Below are positions 55,047 to 64,000 of a stretch of 64,000 bases of DNA, one piece after another (position 1 is the first letter of the stretch; each line of letters begins with the position of its first letter). The stretch is from Macrostomum hystrix (lineage: Eukaryota; Platyhelminthes; Macrostomidae). Position numbers and translations under genes: made by a program. The stretch is from positions 10,387,001 to 10,451,000 of the forward strand of contig CATNEN010000001.1 in NCBI GenBank assembly GCA_950097015.1, in the 5' to 3' direction. The notes below the pieces were generated by a model. It was not told the DNA's origin. It ran no database searches and worked only from the letters and a program-made list of their open reading frames with translations.

Positions 55047-56715
55047 CTGGTTGGTCTCGGCTTTGGATGTTTTCTCGCTTACAGCGATGCAAAAGAATGG
55101 CTGATGCCAGTGTCTACCGATGTTCTAGCTACGCGTACTACGCTACCATTTCCTAGCTTTGCTTAGGCCTATCTCCAGCAGAACTTGCTGTGCGGTCATT
55201 CGATGGCGATTCCGAAACTGTCGATTGTTCGAATATTTCTTGAATCGAATGCTATTTATATGCGTGTTGCTAACCGTCGTGCAATATGACGAACCGGCGT
55301 AGACGACCGGCGAGGACTAACTACCGGGTTTGTTTAATTAACGGACAGGAGTCAGGACAGATATTTCTTCTACTGGAGTAAGTACTAATAATTAGTAGCA
55401 CTTATTATGGCTTTCTTAGAAAACTTGGCTAGGAATTTTATCATTCTGATTTCCAATTTAATATATATTTTTACCGTTGTTCACCGTTGCTTAACTACAC
55501 TTTAATTTTTGTTTAAATATGCATACCCACCCCCAATTTTTGCTATAAATATATGCGCGCTGTAGGGAGAAAAACTAACTTTTGGGAGCTTAACCCAAGT
55601 TCAAGAATAAGATTTGCTGAATGCATGTGTTCTTTGAATAAAAATTGTTATAAAGAGGAAATAACAATGGGAATACATAAAACGTATTGGAGGGCAGTTT
55701 ATTAGGCCTATCGAGACGATAGCAAAAGGCAAGTTTTGGATAGAAATAAATATGTTGTGTTTGTCTGGTACCCTCCAATCAGTTGGAGCCTTTAAAGACT
55801 GGGTGTGATCAATAAGTATTAAAAGAATAATTCTATACAGTTAAAAGTAAAAGTGTCTTACCACTCGGGCACTTATGATTTGCTACCACAGTAATTAAAT
55901 TTATATTAAAGTGTTATACTTCCCTATAAATAGGGAAATTTTTAAAACATAACGAAAGTTGACATTTAAATAAGCATTTTTGCAGTGGATAAATATAAGT
56001 AATTTATAAAGAATAAAAATAAAGAGAAGGGCTTTACGACAACTGGTGACGGCTGTGAGATTTTAGTAAATAGCCCTACAACACAATATATTGTAAAACA
56101 AGTATTTATAAGGTAGTAGGATACTAATATATAGAGTAAAAAGCGAATATAATAGCTACAGATTAAAGGCTTGAAAAAAATTCAGATTTAGATAGTGATT
56201 GCTTGGTTAAGTTGCTTTGAAATTTTTATGTCAAATTTGCCGTACGACAAAAATTTCGAATGCTATGTTAACATAGCCGATTTGAATTTTATTTTCGTGT
56301 AGAAACCATATGAAACAGAACGACTGAAATGTACAATTTGATTATTAAAAAATTATTTTAATTCAGATTTTGAAGCAACTTATTTCTTTCTTCAATTAAA
56401 TTTTGTTATACAATTTATAAAATGCTTATTTTCAAAATATACCTCAAAAAGTAAGTTCAGCAGCTTTAAAAATGCGCACGTTTTTACACTTCACGGCTCC
56501 AAAAAGTCACCATAGAAGATTTTTGCAGGACGCAAGACTTTTTACGTTACAAAATAGCACTTTTATATGCATTTTTTATTCAGTTTCAAAAGGCTTTTTA
56601 GTTATCTATTTGGTATTTTTTCTTTTAAAGATTTTTGCGAAATCAGGTCATTTTAACTTGTTACGAAACTGTGGACCCACACTTTTACGCAACGCAATGC
56701 GCATGATGTCATCTT
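55047..56715. other. AT-rich unique sequence, no gene seen
   Basis: Non-repetitive; frames of 60-80 codons lack recognisable content. Confidence 0.5.
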
Positions 56716-57800
56716 AAAGCACTTGCTAAATGCTATTTATTGACACCACACTGAAGGCCTGGCATAGCATCGTTAATAAATGGCAGCGTGAAATATAGCA
56801 AAAAACGCATAGTACCGGAACCTCGTAATTCGGTAAAATGTTAATAGCGTCAAAATACGAATTTTCGCACACTAACGAAGATGGCAGTCATCTGTACGTG
56901 TTTACTGGGCACAATAGTGCTCTTGGAAGCTAAGAACCTCATAGCGAAAATTAATATATTTTCCGCCCTATGTAGTGCTCAAATGGGTTGTTTTTGCACA
57001 AAATCACGTTTTCCGATTTTGAGAGTCAATTAAAAATTTTTTTTGCAACTGACAGACGTGAATGTCACTTTTTCTGAGAGTAGTCATCTAGATGTTTCTA
57101 ATAAGTACTAATATGGGTCATTCTTATGCTTCACCTATCCTTAGTATAGGTACAAAGTCATTATTTCATTTCCAGCAAGTCACGTGACCTGGCCTGAGGT
57201 GTACAACGCATCGTGCAATGCCAGCGAACATACACTCAAATTAAAGCACTTTTTAAATGCTAACTATTGACACCACACTGAAGGCCTGGCGTAGCATCGT
57301 TAATAAATGGCAGCGTGAAATATAGCAAAAAAAACGCATAACACCGGAACCTCGTAATTCGGTAAATGTTATTAGCGTAAAAATACGAATTTTCGCACAC
57401 TAACGAAGATAGCAGTCATCTGTACGTGTTTACTGGGCACAATAGTGCTCTTGGAAGCTAAGAACCTCATAGCGAAAATCAATAAATTTTTCACCCTATG
57501 TGTGCTCATATGGGTTGTTTTTGCACAAAATCACGTTTTTCGATTTTAAAAGTCAATTATAGCAAAATTTTGCAACTGACAGACGTGAATATCATTTTTT
57601 CTGACAGTAGTCATCTAGGTGTTTCTAATAAGTACAAATTTTGGCTCATTCTTACGCTTCACCTATCCTTAGTATAGGTACAAAGTCATTATTTCATTTC
57701 CAGCAAGTCACGTGACCTGTCCTGAGGTGTACAACGCATCGTGCAATGACAGCGAACATACATTCAAATTAAAGTACATCTAAAATGTAGTTCAATGACA
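56716..57800. repeat. 527 bp tandem duplication, about two copies
   Basis: The word GACACCACACTGAAGGCCTG occurs at 56742 and 57269, and the full 527 bp between them is repeated with about 5-8% difference by eye. Examples are GCATAGCATCG versus GCGTAGCATCG, and AATTAATATATTTTCC versus AATCAATAAATTTTTC. A third copy starts near 57770 (GACACC at 57797) but diverges within about 40 bp. No coding content. Confidence 0.92.
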
Positions 57801-58327
57801 CCAAGTGCGTCGCGCTCCGGTAATCCGTTTAAAAGTTACAGGCTAAAAAGTATGTTCGATATGCAAGCCCCCCGTACCGTCGTTAAAGTACATTTCTGTA
57901 CCGGCAGCGACTTCAATAAACTAAGACGAAATTTCAAGATATACATATTGTGCGAAATTTAGTTGTGCACCTTGCCTAAAAAGTCTGATTTTCCTAGCAC
58001 GTCGTCGTTGCTTATTTTTTGTACATTTGTATCATGAAAAATGCATAAAAATAGCCTAAATCACGTTTATCGACTTTAGCAGTGTATGGATCAGAGTCAG
58101 TGGAACGAAACGGCTCAAAATGTATTATAAACATGTAGATCTTACCTAAATGACCGCATTCATGTACTTTTTAGAGCCTCGCAACAAGGTTGAATTTCCT
58201 TTATTTCCGTTCGAATACCTACCCGTCGAATATTCGAATGTAATTAACAGGTGCGAATGTACAGTTAAAGTGAGTATCTTGGTTAAAGTCGTGCGTCATG
58301 TAAGAGTCCCAGGTGCCATCGTTAGAA

Positions 58328-58375
58328 TGACGCAGCTCAAAGGTCGCGCTGACGCGCGACCTTTGAGCTGCGTCA
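58328..58375. repeat. Perfect 22 bp inverted repeat with 4 bp loop
   Basis: Arms at 58328-58349 and 58354-58375 are exact reverse complements (core GCAGCTCAAAGGTCGCGC), separated by TGAC. GC-rich in an AT-rich setting. No poly(A) or coding context. Confidence 0.95.
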
Positions 58376-58594
58376 GTTGAAAGTTAAAAAAAATGTGCAT
58401 TTTTTGACACTTAAAAAACACACTTTTACAGAATTACCTATCAAGGTAAGCATTTAGCGGAAAATAACCAACCAGTGTCTTGAAGGTCTAAAAATTCGCC
58501 AAAAGTTGGGTTCAATCAATTTTTGACTCCATATTGTGAATCCTTATTTTTTAAGATTCAAGATTTCGATGGGTCTAAAAAAAGTCACTTTTTT

Positions 58595-58629
58595 GTTGCC
58601 ATGGCAACCAAGACGCGTTGCTATGGAAC
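58595..58629 (+). promoter_or_regulatory. RFX X-box-like palindrome plus half copy
   Basis: GTTGCCATGGCAAC (58595-58608) is a perfect palindrome that fits the RFX/DAF-19 X-box pattern RYYNYYATRRNRAC at all 14 positions. GTTGCTATGGAAC follows nine bases later (58617-58629) and fits partly. No nearby promoter or gene start is recognised. Confidence 0.4.
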
Positions 58630-58788
58630 TTTCACGTCACTCATCTTGTAGCCCTAAATGTTTTACGTCCATAGAGGGGTCACACATGGTTTCATCTCAA
58701 GTGGTTTTAATTCTGCATCAATTTTAGTTTCTAAAACGTTGATTTTACGTTGGGGGAGTCTCCGGGACATCTTATCTCGGTCTCGTTT

Positions 58789-58861
58789 GTCCGAAAAAAT
58801 TGCCAACGAGGAGCTACGCTCGCTTCGCTCGCTTCGCTCCTCGTTGGCAATTTTTCCGGAC
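58789..58861. repeat. 26 bp inverted repeat with 21 bp loop
   Basis: Arms at 58789-58814 and 58836-58861 pair with one mismatch (core TTGCCAACGAGGAGC). The loop itself is a short direct repeat of CGCTCGCTTCG-type words. Open frames through it on both strands are a consequence of the symmetry. Confidence 0.93.
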
Positions 58862-59875
58862 TGCACTTCGACCTAACTAGACTAGCAAATGAACCCCATT
58901 CTGTAAGAATTGAATTTCCCCAACTATTTAAGAATTTATTCTGCTGCAAACGATTAGTAATTTCAGTTGTTAAGAAAGCACTAAGAGTTGTAGAAATACA
59001 TTTTGTGTCGAGTCACCAGAATAAAATAATATATAGAAATTTCAAAAGGCTTTAGATTTGTTTGTTAATTAGCTTTTTGTCACAATCGTCATGCCACTGC
59101 CGTCAGGTACAAGCTTTTGAGCTGTCTTATTTTAAAGCGAAGAATCAGAAATACGAGTAGCAACTAACATAGTTTTTGAAAATTATTTGTAGTTTCAAGG
59201 CACAGTTTATTTTCAAGAGAAAATAAAGAATATGCCAGTAAATATACCAGTAGCTTAACACACATCACAAAGACTCAAATAGAATCAAATCAGTTTATTT
59301 GATTCTATTTTTTGGCAACACCGGAATTATCGCCTTTTGCAAATCTTACCTAACTGTGCCCGGTAGCTTCTCGGCTTGTGTATTTCTCCACCATTTTTCC
59401 AGCCTTTCTTTTTTCCCATCTTTGATTAAATCTGAGTATTGATTTCCTTCTAGCTGGGATTGCAATTAAAAAGCTACGAAAAATGTGGCCAAGACGGTTT
59501 TACTACTATAAATAAACACGGGGAGTATTTTGGCTAAGTAGAATGAGATTAGCTAGGCTACTATACCAATATTACTCAAAAGATTTTGCTTTAACGAGGT
59601 CTTAAGTAAATTTTGCGAGTTAATTATAGTCGCACCTATATGCTTCAGAATTGCTGAAAATGCTCTTAAACTCACAGTAGGGTTTTAGTTCGGCCGGCCC
59701 TTGAAGCAAAGCTGTTAGCCGATGACGTCAACTTCATTAATATACTCTAAGTTGAAAGTACGAATTTACTGAATTTTCTGAAGTTAATTATAAAACTCCA
59801 AAACTCGAAAACACAGTGGTGTGTAACTTACTGTTTCAATTTATTGATACTACCTTTTGCTACTACAAAAAGTAC
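58862..59875. other. Unique sequence, no gene seen
   Basis: Non-repetitive AT-rich spacer before a SINE. Confidence 0.5.
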
Positions 59876-60232
59876 TAATAATTGCAGAAGGGCTACGGGC
59901 AATGGCACACCATTGGTGACACTAGACCCGCAGCCAGCGAGGAGGCAATTCTGCCCGTTTCGCTGACTCCTGAGCACACACGCACACAGATACTGTACGC
60001 AGGCACACGCTCACACAGGTGTGTACATCTGCCCTGACTTTCTCATGGTCAGGCAGTGTACACTCTCACTGTGCCTTGGAGGTTGGCACTCAAGGGCGTA
60101 AATTGCACGACAAGCCCCCAAGCCTTCTCTCCGTGGCTGCGCCCCAAACGAATGTGGCCTCGCCGTGGAATTGAACTTATGGACCGTGGTGCGAGAGGCA
60201 AAAGCGTTAAATGCTTCGCCACTGACCCCATA
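59876..60232 (-). mobile_element. SINE family 1, copy 5
   Basis: Minus orientation. A box TGGCGAAGCATTTAA near 60206-60222, degenerate B box (AGTTCAATTCC), and the complete family body to GCCCGTAGCCCTTCTGCAAT with a short tail. I could not find a clear target-site duplication. Confidence 0.82.
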
Positions 60233-60920
60233 CTGTACGCGAATGTACACGTACAGCCTGTCCATTTTCGGAATCCTTTAATTCTCACTATCGATTATTA
60301 TCACTAGGCTAGAAGCTCCCGTAACAGATTGTAAAGAAGGTAACGAGTAGAAAATTTACAGAATTTTGCAATATAATAGTAGAAATAAAAAATTCATTCT
60401 ATTTTATTCACATTTTGCGATTTACTATCGAGCTAATTCAGTAAAAACATGAGCTAAACATCCAAACATCCATGCAATTTGAACTATTTTCGTGCAGCAG
60501 GAAAGGCAACAACTGAGATTTCTTTCAGACAAAAAAGCAACAGATTTTTGTATCATACGGAAGAAGACAGTCAGAATTCGTGACAGTCATGTCAGAGCTT
60601 AGCCAGAAATTTGAGAGCAAAGTGAAAGCAACTATAATGCAGGCATTAGATAGGAGTTTGAAATAGAAAACATCACTGCTAGTTGTTTAATCATTTTAAA
60701 CAAAAATATTTTTAACAATAATGAATGTGTAAAAAATGCTTTGAGCAATTTATGGCTAAATTTAAAAATCATACCTCATTATAACAAAGTAAGCATAAAT
60801 AAAAACTTGCATAGAAAACATTCGTTTCTGAAACTGTCGATTGGCACGCAAATTTTAGATTCGCAACATTCGAGAAAAAAGAGAGAGTCACTTAAATAAA
60901 ACAAACAGATATGCAACTGG
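60233..60920. other. Unique sequence 3' of the KATNAL2 gene
   Basis: AT-rich. A minus-strand AATAAA lies at 60403-60408 (TTTATT on plus), about 515 bp past the KATNAL2 stop, and may be its poly(A) signal. No other gene seen. Confidence 0.4.
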
Positions 60921-63777
<2,857 letters not shown>

Positions 63778-63942
63778 CTAATGACAATGCGGATCAATTT
63801 TTATGACTTCGAAATGCTTTTGTGTCCTTGAACCGATTAAGTCCACGGACTGTACACAGGCTTTGAAAGTGCTTCGCAATATCTGATTGCTGAGGCACCA
63901 GCGGTAACATCTGGGTTGCTTTTTATTTTATCTATGGTTCTC

Positions 63943-64000
63943 GGGCTTGTAGCCTAGAGGTTACAGCGCCAGAACCATGATTTGAAGGTTGGGGGTTCGA
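63943..64000 (+). mobile_element. tRNA-like head cut by window end
   Basis: GTAGCCTAGAGGTTACAG resembles a pol III A box with D-arm, and GGGGGTTCGA at the very end is the start of a B box, at tRNA-like spacing. It could be a third SINE family or a tRNA gene. The acceptor stem and 3' half are outside the window. Confidence 0.5.

Noticed and set aside
56472-56717. 81-codon frame next to the 527 bp repeat
   Set aside because: Low-complexity Phe/Leu-rich translation of AT-rich DNA with no recognisable features.
58150-58380. 76-codon frame ending in the 22 bp hairpin
   Set aside because: Its last third is the hairpin itself, and no homology or start context is visible.

Overview
This window is animal nuclear DNA. 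Genes are split by GT-AG introns whose codon phases match exactly across every junction. Several genes have TATA boxes and AATAAA signals, and tRNA-derived SINEs are present. There are no bacterial operons, rRNA genes or CRISPR arrays. The GPCR style, the abundant minisatellites and the mid-range base composition would fit a free-living flatworm or another lophotrochozoan. That placement is inference; no species marker is visible.

Layout: (1) 1-5.1 kb is almost all tandem repeat. (2) 6.27-13.67 kb, plus strand: the last four exons of an unrecognised Q-rich coiled-coil protein, with minisatellites in its introns. (3) 13.8-24.9 kb: eleven kilobases dominated by minisatellites of changing unit and no gene I can support. 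(4) 25.0-29.8 kb, plus: a three-exon divergent rhodopsin-like receptor whose two introns are largely minisatellite. (5) 29.9-37.1 kb: more arrays, including an 850 bp G-run array. (6) 38.4-41.2 kb, plus: a three-exon CYP2-like cytochrome P450. (7) 42.3-49.0 kb, plus: two single-exon paralogous GPCRs flanking a possible signal-peptide exon and a 1.4 kb array. (8) 49.0-60.9 kb: SINEs, an LTR-like GC island, a broken coding fragment, a 527 bp tandem duplication and two strong hairpins. (9) 60.9-63.8 kb, minus: the four 3' exons of a katanin p60-like 2 (KATNAL2) AAA ATPase, with a minisatellite in one intron and a SINE in another.

About 23 kb (roughly 36%) is tandem repeat in 27 arrays with units of 4-54 bp. 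Most very long open frames here are artefacts of arrays whose unit is a multiple of three or lacks stops. The genes do not form a pathway. The three receptors are related to each other (shared ARN[WY], TM6 ExP and TM7 DSxxN signatures) and look like a local receptor family, with P450 and KATNAL2 as unrelated neighbours.
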